DNA of 10,571 nt from Sporichthyaceae bacterium (GTDB lineage Bacteria > Actinomycetota > Actinomycetes > JACCUZ01). The notes under the pieces were generated by a model, which did no database searches, was not told the origin of the DNA, and saw nothing but the letters and a program-made list of their open reading frames with translations. Shown piece after piece: positions 5,467 through 10,571 of this stretch (its first letter is position 1; each line of letters opens with the position of its first letter). The stretch lies in contig JACCUZ010000071.1 in NCBI GenBank assembly GCA_013698395.1, positions 1 to 10,571 on the forward strand, written 5' to 3'. A program made the translations under genes and the position numbers.

Positions 5467-5763
5467 TCAGCCCACGTGCGGCGACGGCCCGGCCCCGCCG
5501 GCGACGGCGGGCAGGACGGTGACGTGGTCCCCGTCCGTGACCGGTGTCTCGAGACCACCAAGGAAACGCACGTCCTCGTCGTTGAGGTAGACGTTGACGA
5601 ACCGCCGCAGCCCCCTGTCGTCGACCAGCCGGTCACGCAGGCCACCGTGTCGTGACTCCAGGTCGTCGATGAGCTCGGCCAGCGTCGCACCGGACCCCTC
5701 GACGGCCTTCTCGCCGGCGGTGTAGGTGCGCAGGATTGTCGGGATCCGGACCTCGATGCTCAT
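5467..5763 (-). CDS. cysO: CysO sulfur-carrier protein with C-terminal extension
   Basis: The 98-residue protein has the beta-grasp (MoaD/ThiS/ubiquitin-like) fold: IEVRIPTILRTYT (3-15), a helix around ATLAELIDDLESRHGGLRDRL (26-46), RRFVNVYLNDEDVRFLGGL (53-71) and the terminal strand VTVLPAVAGG (81-90). The Gly-Gly at 89-90 is the sulfur site: after adenylation by a MoeZ-like enzyme encoded elsewhere it becomes a thiocarboxylate used by CysM. In M. tuberculosis CysO the protein ends at this Gly-Gly as I recall. Here eight residues follow (AGPSPHVG), read directly from the bases before the TGA. They must be cut off to free the glycine carboxylate, and the adjacent Mec is the obvious candidate protease. 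The ATG overlaps the mec stop (ATGA); a GAGGAG lies 11 bases upstream. Downstream spacing to cysM is 12 bases. Confidence 0.93.
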   Translation of the reverse strand: MSIEVRIPTILRTYTAGEKAVEGSGATLAELIDDLESRHGGLRDRLVDDRGLRRFVNVYLNDEDVRFLGGLETPVTDGDHVTVLPAVAGGAGPSPHVG

Positions 5764-6221
5764 CGCGGGGGGAACTCCTCGTCAGGGGACAGGTCGGGCT
5801 CTGCTGTAAGGAACGACTCGACCACCTCAACCTCTTCCTCGGTGACCTCACCGTCCACGATGCGGAAGGACCGGAACTCCACCTCGCCCGGGGACCGGGT
5901 GGAGACCAGGACGTAGTGGGCGCTCGGCTCCATCGCCAGAGCGACGTCGGTGCGCGAGGGGTAGGCCTCCGTCGCGGTGTGCGAGTGGTAGACGACGACC
6001 GGCTCCTCGTCGCGGTCGTCCATGGCTCGGTACAGCGCGAGCAGGTCCGCTGAGTCGAACTCGTAGAAGGTGGGCGACCGGGCCGCATTGAGCATCGGGA
6101 TGAAGCGCTGCGGCCGGTCCGAGCCGGCGGGGCCGGCAATCACCCCGCACGCCTCGTCCGGGTGGTCACGCCGAGCGTGGGCGATGATCGCGTCGTACGT
6201 CGCCATCTCGATCGTCAGCAC
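5760..6221 (-). CDS. mec: Mec, JAMM/MPN+ zinc peptidase (CysO-cysteine hydrolase)
   Basis: The 153-residue protein is a Mov34/JAMM metalloprotease. The full motif is intact: E23 in DEACGVIAG (22-30), then HxH (H79-S-H81), seven residues, S89, two residues, and D92. H79, H81 and D92 bind zinc and E23 acts as general base. In M. tuberculosis Mec releases cysteine from the CysO-cysteine adduct by cleaving after the CysO Gly-Gly; related JAMM enzymes also trim sulfur-carrier precursors. That second role is inferred here from the tail on CysO. I prefer the GTG at 6221 because GGGGGAG lies 5 bases before it; ATG at 6206 (residue 6) is the alternative but has no spaced ribosome binding site. It is 24 bases downstream of DUF2017, and its stop overlaps the cysO start by four bases. 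The acidic C-terminus (SPDEEFPPR) looks unstructured. Confidence 0.95.
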   Translation of the reverse strand: MLTIEMATYDAIIAHARRDHPDEACGVIAGPAGSDRPQRFIPMLNAARSPTFYEFDSADLLALYRAMDDRDEEPVVVYHSHTATEAYPSRTDVALAMEPSAHYVLVSTRSPGEVEFRSFRIVDGEVTEEEVEVVESFLTAEPDLSPDEEFPPR

Positions 6222-6245
6222 CGCAGCTCCCCCACGGCAGCCAGC

Positions 6246-6815
6246 CTACGAGCCGCCGGACAGCGCCTGGACCAGTGACTCCTCCAGATAGGTCAGCCGG
6301 TCATAGACCCAGAACATCGCCAGCCGCGGGTCCTCCGGGTCGCCGGCCGCCAGCGAGTCCAGCAGCTCGTCCAGCTCCTCGGTGACCCCGAGCCGCTCGC
6401 CGAGCACCAGCCGGGTGTCGTTGAGGGCCCGCAGCCACGACTCCGCCTCCTCATCGTCGAGCACGACCGGGTCCGAGGACAAGGTCGACAACGCCGTCTG
6501 CAAGGCAGCCCGCTTAGCGGCCCGCAGCCCCGGCTCGGTGTAACGGCGGAAGTCCGCCGAGGCCTCGGGGTCCTCCGTGTATCCGTCCGGGAACAGCCGC
6601 GCGAGAGCAGGGTCCTCGGGCGCCGTCGTGGACGTCCCGATGCCGACGGCTGCCGCTAACGGGTCCTCGGACCCGCCGACGCTGTCGGCACCGTCCGGCG
6701 GCTCGAGCAGCTCGAGCATCTCCCCGAGCACGTGGCGCAGCCACCGCTCGTCGTCGGCGCCGAAGGTGACCGCTACCCCGCCCTTGCGTGCCCGCCGGAA
6801 CCCCGCCACCACCAC
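6246..6815 (-). CDS. DUF2017 family protein of unknown function
   Basis: A 189-residue, acidic, mostly helical soluble protein that matches the DUF2017 family by position and character; Rv1332 holds the same place in M. tuberculosis. The start FRRARKGGVAVTFGADDERWLRHVLGEMLELL (about 6-37) is followed by an acidic variable linker (about 38-70). A conserved-looking core contains DFRRYTEPGLR, WLRALNDTRLVLGERLGV and a final YDRLTYLEESLVQAL helix. No catalytic motif, DNA-binding motif, signal peptide or membrane segment is visible; some databases call relatives regulators, but nothing here shows it. Three GTG codons run in a row at 6815-6807. AGGAG lies 3 bases before the first and 6 before the second, so the true start may be 6812. 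It follows clpS by only 6 bases and precedes mec by 24. Confidence 0.85.
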   Translation of the reverse strand: MVVAGFRRARKGGVAVTFGADDERWLRHVLGEMLELLEPPDGADSVGGSEDPLAAAVGIGTSTTAPEDPALARLFPDGYTEDPEASADFRRYTEPGLRAAKRAALQTALSTLSSDPVVLDDEEAESWLRALNDTRLVLGERLGVTEELDELLDSLAAGDPEDPRLAMFWVYDRLTYLEESLVQALSGGS

Positions 6816-6821
6816 TCGCTC

Positions 6822-7112
6822 CTAGGTGTCGTGCTGCAGGGTGGCCCACAGGCCATAGCCGTGCATCGCTTCGACGTCGCGCTCCATCTCCTCACGGCTG
6901 CCGTTGGACACCACCGCCTTGCCCTTCTGGTGGACGTCCATCATCAGCTTGTCCGCCTTCTCCTTGGGGTAGCCGAAGTGCTTCTGGAAGACGAACGCGA
7001 CGTAGGACATCAGGTTCACCGGGTCGTTCCACACGATGGTGACCCAGGGTTTGTCGGGGACTACCACCGCCTCGGTGTCCGCCTGCTCGACCTCCACCGG
7101 CGCGACCGACAT
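6822..7112 (-). CDS. clpS: ATP-dependent Clp protease adaptor ClpS
   Basis: The 96-residue adaptor binds proteins with N-degron residues and delivers them to the Clp unfoldase (ClpC in actinobacteria) for degradation by ClpP. The recognition pocket is complete: N29 and D30 in WNDPVNLM, M35 at the gatekeeper position, and H61 in MMDVHQKG, corresponding to N34, D35, M40 and H66 of the E. coli protein. The folded domain spans about 20-94, and the first 19 residues are the usual flexible, variable tail that contacts the unfoldase. The ATG at 7112 is chosen because it begins just ahead of the family domain. A GGGGAG is present but only one base away, so it is too close to act well, and a TAnnnT box 7 bases upstream suggests a leaderless mRNA. 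An in-frame TTG three codons upstream is a weaker option. It heads the clpS-DUF2017-mec-cysO-cysM operon and is divergent from pncB. Confidence 0.95.
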   Translation of the reverse strand: MSVAPVEVEQADTEAVVVPDKPWVTIVWNDPVNLMSYVAFVFQKHFGYPKEKADKLMMDVHQKGKAVVSNGSREEMERDVEAMHGYGLWATLQHDT

Positions 7113-7119
7113 GCTCCCC

Positions 7120-7125
7120 AATCTA
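7120..7125 (-). promoter_or_regulatory. Candidate -10 element for the clpS operon
   Basis: On the minus strand TAGATT (7125 to 7120) fits TAnnnT and ends 7 bases before the clpS ATG, the spacing expected for a leaderless transcript. No clear -35 is visible; at 17 bases spacing that position would fall just before the pncB start. The element overlaps the left arm of the palindrome centred on 7131. Confidence 0.42.
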
Positions 7126-7139
7126 GAGGCCCTCTCTAG
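7123..7139. repeat. Inverted repeat joining the divergent clpS and pncB -10 boxes
   Basis: Perfect arms CTAGAG (7123-7128) and CTCTAG (7134-7139) flank a 5-base centre. Each arm supplies the TAG of a -10 box, TAGATT for clpS and TAGGGT for pncB, facing away from each other. A dimeric protein bound here would cover both promoters. The symmetry is seen directly; an operator role is inference, since symmetrical -10 boxes by themselves create part of the palindrome. Confidence 0.45.
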
Positions 7140-7142
7140 GGT
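7137..7142 (+). promoter_or_regulatory. Candidate -10 element for the pncB operon
   Basis: TAGGGT fits TAnnnT and ends 6 bases before the pncB GTG at 7149. An in-frame stop (TAG, 7137-7139) shows the start cannot lie further upstream, and there is no usable ribosome binding site between it and the GTG, so a leaderless transcript is likely. No convincing -35 hexamer is seen; its place would overlap the clpS start. Confidence 0.45.
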
Positions 7143-7148
7143 GACCCT

Positions 7149-8450
7149 GTGCGCAGCCAGGACACGCGACAGGCCCGGACCGGTCTGCTGACCGACCACT
7201 ACGAGCTGACGATGGTGCGAGCCGCGCTGCGCGATGGCACGGCGGACCGTCGATGCGTGTTCGAGGTGTTCACGCGGCGGCTGCCGGAGGGCCGGCGGTA
7301 CGGCGTGGTCGCCGGCACCAGCCGGTTGCTCGAGGCGATCGAGGCCTTCGGCTATGACGACGACACCCTCGCTCGGCTGCTCGCCGACGGGGTGGTCGAC
7401 GAGGACACGTGCAGGTGGTTGCGGAGCTACCGGTTCAGCGGGGACGTCACCGGCTACGCCGAAGGCGAGGTGTTCTTCCCGGGCTCCCCCGTGCTGACCG
7501 TCGAAGGCACCTTTGCCGAGGCGGTCCTGCTGGAGACCCTCACCCTCTCGGTGCTCAACCACGACAGCGCAGTTGCCTCCGCCGCAGCGCGCATGGCGTA
7601 CGCAGCGGGCACCCGACCGTGCATCGAGATGGGCTCTCGGCGGACCCACGAGGAGGCTGCCGTCGCATCGGCGCGGGCCGCCTACCTGGCCGGTTTCGCC
7701 TCGACTTCGAACCTGGCAGCAGGGCAGCGCTACGGCGTACCGACGACGGGCACAGCTGCGCACTCGTGGACCCTCCTGCACGACCGGGAGGTCGACGCGT
7801 TCCGCGCCCAGGTCGGCGCTCTGGGCAGCAGCACCACGCTGCTGGTCGACACCTACGACATCGCCGCGGGCATCCACAGTGCCATCGAGGTGGCCGGCAC
7901 GGACCTCGGCGCGGTCCGCATCGACTCCGGCGACCTGACCGTGCTGGCCCAGCAGGCGCGCGAGCAGCTCGACTCCTTGGGGGCGACCCGGACGCGCATC
8001 GTGCTCTCCGGCGACCTCGACGAGTACGGCTTGGCGGCGCTGGCGACTGCACCAGTCGACGCCTACGGCGTCGGCACCTCGGTCGTCACCGGTTCGGGTG
8101 CGCCCACGGCAGGGTTCGTCTACAAGCTGGTGGAGGTGGACGGTCGCGCCGTCGCCAAACGCTCGGAGGACAAGGCAAGCCGTGGCGGTCGCAAGACGGC
8201 CGTACGCCGGCATCGTCCGACCGGGACGGCCACCGAAGAGGCCATCCGCGCCCAGGGCGACCCGTCCGCCAGCGATGGCGATCGGGCACTCCAGATACCC
8301 TTCGTCCAGAGCGGCCGGCTGCTCGACGTACCGTCGCTGGAGCAGTCCCGCGACCACCTCCAACAGGTCCTGACCACGCTTCCGTGGCAGGGCCTGGCCC
8401 TGTCCAAGGGCGAGCCGGCGATCCCGACCACCTACGAGGGGCCACGATGA
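7149..8450 (+). CDS. pncB: Nicotinate phosphoribosyltransferase
   Basis: The 433-residue enzyme converts nicotinate and phosphoribosyl pyrophosphate to nicotinate mononucleotide, with ATP hydrolysis, in the Preiss-Handler NAD salvage pathway. Signatures: LLTDHYELTM (13-22), FTRRLPEGRRYGVVAG (41-56), LNHDS (136-140), IEMGSRRTHEEAAVASARAAYLAG (159-182), TSNLAAGQRYGVPTTGTAAHSW (186-207) with H205 at the position of the phosphorylated catalytic histidine, VDTYD (233-237) and RIDSGDL (257-263). The GTG start is forced by an upstream in-frame stop and by conservation from residue 13 on. It is divergent from clpS, as pncB1 (Rv1330c) is from clpS in M. tuberculosis. It overlaps pncA by four bases (ATGA), so salvage enzymes for successive steps are made together. 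Confidence 0.96.
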   Translation: MRSQDTRQARTGLLTDHYELTMVRAALRDGTADRRCVFEVFTRRLPEGRRYGVVAGTSRLLEAIEAFGYDDDTLARLLADGVVDEDTCRWLRSYRFSGDVTGYAEGEVFFPGSPVLTVEGTFAEAVLLETLTLSVLNHDSAVASAAARMAYAAGTRPCIEMGSRRTHEEAAVASARAAYLAGFASTSNLAAGQRYGVPTTGTAAHSWTLLHDREVDAFRAQVGALGSSTTLLVDTYDIAAGIHSAIEVAGTDLGAVRIDSGDLTVLAQQAREQLDSLGATRTRIVLSGDLDEYGLAALATAPVDAYGVGTSVVTGSGAPTAGFVYKLVEVDGRAVAKRSEDKASRGGRKTAVRRHRPTGTATEEAIRAQGDPSASDGDRALQIPFVQSGRLLDVPSLEQSRDHLQQVLTTLPWQGLALSKGEPAIPTTYEGPR

Positions 8451-9046
8451 GCGAACCGTCGATCGCGAGCTACGACGACACCACGGCGCTCATCGTCGTG
8501 GACGTGCAGAACGACTTCGCCGACCCTGTTGGCGGCCTCTACGTCCGGGGTGGTGAGGCGGTGGTGCCGCTGGTCGGCGTCGAGGTGGCCGCGGCGCAGA
8601 ACGCCGGCGCGACCGTCGTCTACACCCAGGACTGGCACCCGGAGGACACCCCCCACTTCGAGAAGGACGGGGGCAGCTGGCCGGTGCACTGCGTGGCCGA
8701 CAGCTGGGGCGCCGAGCTGCACCCGGAGCTGCTGGTGCACGGACCGGTGGTCCGGAAAGGAACCTCCGGAGAGGACGGGTACTCCGGATTCTCGGTGCGC
8801 GACCCGGTCTCCGGAGTCCCGGCGCCGACTCAGCTGCAGTCCCTGCTGGACCCCTCGGTCCGGCGGCTCGTCGTGGTGGGCCTCGCCGGCGACTACTGCG
8901 TGAAGGAGACGGCACTCGACGGCATCCGGCTCGGATACGAGGTCGAGGTGCCGCTCGCGCTGACCCGATTCGTGGAACTAGCGGAGGGCGACGCCGACCA
9001 GGCTGTCGCCGAGCTGCGCGACGCGGGTGTGGCGGTGACGCCATGA
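8447..9046 (+). CDS. pncA: Nicotinamidase (isochorismatase-like hydrolase)
   Basis: The 199-residue amidase hydrolyses nicotinamide to nicotinate and ammonia, supplying the substrate of PncB; enzymes of this type also activate pyrazinamide. The catalytic triad is visible as D19 (VVDVQNDF), K104 (RKGTSGEDGYSGF) and C151 (GLAGDYCVKETALDG). Metal ligands fit D62, H64 and H70 in TQDWHPEDTPHF, with H81 in WPVHCV. Length and order match PncA. The ATG at 8447 has GAGGGG 5 bases upstream and overlaps the pncB stop (ATGA); its own stop overlaps the next gene's ATG in the same way. A longer open frame reaching back to 7409 only shadows pncB. Its place between pncB and a reductase supports nicotinamidase over other isochorismatase-fold hydrolases. 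Confidence 0.95.
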   Translation: MSEPSIASYDDTTALIVVDVQNDFADPVGGLYVRGGEAVVPLVGVEVAAAQNAGATVVYTQDWHPEDTPHFEKDGGSWPVHCVADSWGAELHPELLVHGPVVRKGTSGEDGYSGFSVRDPVSGVPAPTQLQSLLDPSVRRLVVVGLAGDYCVKETALDGIRLGYEVEVPLALTRFVELAEGDADQAVAELRDAGVAVTP

Positions 9047-9828
9047 CGGTGGAGGTGCCGCACGAAAGCGCCCCGCTCGACTCAGGTGCGGCGATACCCC
9101 TGCTCGGCTTCGGGACGTGGCAGATCACCGGCCCGGAGGCGCAGGACGCCGTGGGCTGGGCGCTCGACGTCGGCTATCGCCATCTGGACACCGCAACGGT
9201 CTACGGCAACGAGAAGGAGGTCGGCGCGGCGCTGTCGGCCAGCGGTGTCGCCCGCGACGACGTGTTCATCACGACGAAGTGCCCGCCGACCAAGGCCGGT
9301 CGCGAGTTGGAGACGCTGCAGGCCAGCCTGGCCGCGCTCGGCACCGACCGCGTCGACCTCTGGCTGATCCACTGGCCCGGCGGCGGCTCCGACATCGCGC
9401 TGTGGAGCGCGCTTGTCGAAGCCCGGGACGCCGGCCTGGCACGGGACATCGGGGTCAGCAACTTCTCGCTGACCCAGCTCGACGAGCTGGTCGAGGCGAC
9501 CGGCGTGCGACCTGCTGTGAACCAGATCGAGTGGAGCCCGCTGCTCTTCGACCGGGCACTGCTCGACGGGCACCGCGACCGAGGGGTCGTCCTCGAGGGT
9601 TACAGCGCGCTGCGGGGCGGCACGCTGGATCACCCGGTGATCACCGACATCGCCACGCGCCACGACCGTACGCCGGCGCAGGTGATCATCCGCTGGCACC
9701 TGCAGCACAGCGTGGTGGTCATCCCCAAGTCCGTCCGGCAGGACCGCATCCGCTCCAACGCCGACGTGGCCGGCCTGCAGCTGACCGAGGACGACATGGC
9801 CGCACTCGACAGCCTCGGGAAGGGCTGA
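9043..9828 (+). CDS. Aldo/keto reductase, 2,5-diketo-D-gluconate reductase-like
   Basis: The 261-residue protein is a monomeric TIM-barrel NADPH-dependent carbonyl reductase. The catalytic tetrad is complete: D49 and Y54 in HLDTATVYGNE (47-57), K79 in ITTKCP and H110 in LIHWP. GFGTWQI (22-28), DIGVSNFSLTQLDEL near the middle, NQIEWSPLL and the C-terminal IPKSVRQDRIRSNADV cofactor-phosphate motif follow in the usual order. The protein is slightly short for the family (commonly about 270-280 residues) but no core element is missing. The physiological substrate cannot be read from sequence. The ATG overlaps the pncA stop (ATGA), making it the third gene of the pncB-pncA operon; a link to NAD(P) supply is possible but unproven. 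A GC-rich hairpin follows within three bases of the stop. Confidence 0.92.
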   Translation: MTVEVPHESAPLDSGAAIPLLGFGTWQITGPEAQDAVGWALDVGYRHLDTATVYGNEKEVGAALSASGVARDDVFITTKCPPTKAGRELETLQASLAALGTDRVDLWLIHWPGGGSDIALWSALVEARDAGLARDIGVSNFSLTQLDELVEATGVRPAVNQIEWSPLLFDRALLDGHRDRGVVLEGYSALRGGTLDHPVITDIATRHDRTPAQVIIRWHLQHSVVVIPKSVRQDRIRSNADVAGLQLTEDDMAALDSLGKG

Positions 9829-9830
9829 CA

Positions 9831-9844
9831 GCCGCCCCGGCGGC
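9831..9844 (+). terminator. Short GC hairpin after the reductase gene, weak terminator candidate
   Basis: GCCGCC and GGCGGC flank two bases immediately after the stop codon at 9826-9828. As RNA this gives a 5-bp all-GC stem with a CCCG loop. There is no U-tract. It may end the pncB-pncA-reductase transcript together with the larger hairpin at 9871-9916, but it is small enough to be chance in GC-rich DNA. Confidence 0.3.
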
Positions 9845-9870
9845 CGCGCAGCGCGCCGCCCTGGCCGGGA

Positions 9871-9926
9871 GCGACCTTCCCGCTGCGACACGCCACCGTG
9901 TCGCACGCAAGGTCGCTGGCGACACG
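9871..9926. repeat. Nested inverted repeats with two mutually exclusive hairpins upstream of alkA
   Basis: The inner stem has 9-base perfect arms TGCGACACG (9884-9892) and CGTGTCGCA (9897-9905) around a CCAC loop. An outer stem pairs GCGACCTT (9871-9878) with AAGGTCGC (9909-9916), with small bulges between, for about 19 bp in all. A third copy GCGACACG (9919-9926) can also pair with CGTGTCGC (9897-9904), so two folds compete for one arm. The region may be a terminator, an attenuator ahead of the gene at 9991, or a dispersed intergenic repeat. The rest of 9829-9990 shows no gene. Confidence 0.5.
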
Positions 9927-9990
9927 GCGGGCGGACCGCGATGTCCGATCACCGCTAGTAACTGTCGGCCGCGGCAGGCAGGCTGGGCGC

Positions 9991-10571
9991 GTGCTCGACC
10001 ACGAGACCTGCTACCGCGCCGTCGCCAGCCGTGACCCGCGCTTCGACGGCTGGTTCGTGACGGCGGTGACGACGACCGGCATCTACTGCCGACCGAGCTG
10101 CCCGGCGACGACGCCAAGGCGGCGCAATGTGACGTTCCACCCGACCGCTGCCGCGGCGCAGGTGGCCGGATTCCGGGCCTGCCGGCGTTGCCGCCCCGAC
10201 GCATCGCCGGGTTCCCCGGAGTGGAACGTGCGCTCGGACACGGTGGCGCGGGCGATGCGCCTGATCGCGGACGGCGCCGTGGACCGGGGCGGCGTTTCAG
10301 GAGTCGCCGACCACCTCGGCTACAGCCACCGTCAGCTGCACCGCCTGCTCACCGCCGAGGTCGGGGCCGGCGCCCAGTCCCTGGCGCGGGCGCAGCGCGC
10401 ACACACCGCACGGGTCCTCATCGAGACCTCTGCCATGGCTTTCTCCGAGGTGGCGTTCGCTGCCGGTTTCGCCAGCATCCGCCAGTTCAACGACACGATC
10501 CGGGCCGTGTTCGCGGCGACGCCCCGCGAGCTGAGGGCGGCCGCGACCGGCCGGCCCGGGATCCCGACTGC
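9991..10571 (+). CDS. alkA: Ada-type regulator / AlkA alkylation-repair fusion protein, 5' part
   Basis: The frame stays open from GTG 9991 to the window edge, 193 codons plus two bases, so the 3' end is missing. The N-terminal Ada zinc domain has all four cysteines, C33 and C37 in GIYCRPSCPA and C64 and C67 in FRACRRCRPD; C33 matches the methyl-accepting C38 of E. coli Ada, which takes methyl groups from DNA phosphotriesters. SPGSPEWN (72-79) leads to an AraC-type helix-turn-helix pair (about 82-185: VADHLGYSHRQLHRLL, then FSEVAFAAGFASIRQFNDTIR). Proteins that begin this way in actinobacteria (M. tuberculosis alkA, Rv1317c) usually continue into a 3-methyladenine DNA glycosylase domain. That domain is expected beyond the edge but not seen, so a stand-alone AdaA is possible. 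The start gives the typical short lead to the conserved ETCYRAV segment; no good ribosome binding site precedes it. Confidence 0.88.
   Translation, partial: MLDHETCYRAVASRDPRFDGWFVTAVTTTGIYCRPSCPATTPRRRNVTFHPTAAAAQVAGFRACRRCRPDASPGSPEWNVRSDTVARAMRLIADGAVDRGGVSGVADHLGYSHRQLHRLLTAEVGAGAQSLARAQRAHTARVLIETSAMAFSEVAFAAGFASIRQFNDTIRAVFAATPRELRAAATGRPGIPT

Noticed and set aside
4666..5655. 329-residue plus-strand frame opposite cysM and cysO
   Set aside because: Long antisense frames are expected in GC-rich coding DNA; the product resembles no family and the minus-strand genes carry all catalytic motifs.
7113..8363. Upstream extension of the clpS frame to 513 residues
   Set aside because: It runs antisense through pncB with no homologous domain; ClpS is complete from 7112.
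7409..8446. Upstream extension of the pncA frame to 545 residues
   Set aside because: It is a shadow of pncB in another frame; the PncA domain starts at 8447 with a ribosome binding site and an ATGA overlap.
9082..9906. 274-residue minus-strand frame opposite the aldo/keto reductase
   Set aside because: Antisense shadow; the plus strand has the full catalytic tetrad and cofactor motif.

Overview
The window is a GC-rich chromosomal segment whose gene content and order point to an actinobacterium (Actinomycetota). It carries a CysM/CysO/Mec sulfur-transfer cassette, a ClpS-DUF2017 pair, and a glutamate racemase / Rv1339-type hydrolase / RNase PH / RdgB block. From memory this closely follows Mycobacterium tuberculosis Rv1330c-Rv1341, but the proteins and one rearrangement show it is not that species. 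I cannot name the genus. Most genes are tightly packed, with many 4-base ATGA/GTGA stop-start overlaps and frequent GTG starts. I see no insertion sequence, prophage, CRISPR array, rRNA or replication origin, and no gene-free stretch longer than about 165 bases.

Layout. (1) 2-298 (-) is a small DUF3618 membrane-anchored protein, divergent from a Bcp-type peroxiredoxin at 413-880 (+); the gap holds a 9-bp-arm inverted repeat. (2) 881-1023 has no gene but contains a striking 28-base near-perfect palindrome just after bcp, followed by tRNA-Leu(UAG) at 1024-1106. (3) 1136-4034 (-) is an operon read murI > MBL hydrolase > rph > rdgB. (4) 4098-4490 (+) is a lone cupin gene inserted between two minus-strand operons, where M. 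tuberculosis has a rhomboid gene. (5) 4507-7112 (-) is the clpS > DUF2017 > mec > cysO > cysM operon. (6) 7149-9828 (+) is a pncB > pncA > aldo/keto reductase operon that diverges from clpS across only 36 bases. (7) 9829-9990 is an intergenic region rich in hairpins. (8) 9991 to the window end (+) is the 5' part of an Ada-type/AlkA alkylation-repair gene.

How the genes work together. Mec, CysO and CysM form the thiocarboxylate route to cysteine. CysO carries sulfur on a C-terminal Gly-Gly, CysM joins it to O-phosphoserine, and Mec releases the cysteine. CysO here has an eight-residue tail after the Gly-Gly that must be removed before use, which makes Mec a plausible maturation protease as well. 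PncA and PncB recycle nicotinamide to nicotinate mononucleotide for NAD. MurI supplies D-glutamate for peptidoglycan, RNase PH trims tRNA 3' ends, RdgB cleans the nucleotide pool, and ClpS feeds N-degron substrates to ClpAP/ClpCP.

The points most worth a second look are the tailed CysO, the palindrome after bcp, the symmetrical divergent clpS/pncB promoter region with two apparently leaderless starts, the alternative hairpins before alkA, and the inverted cupin gene replacing rhomboid.
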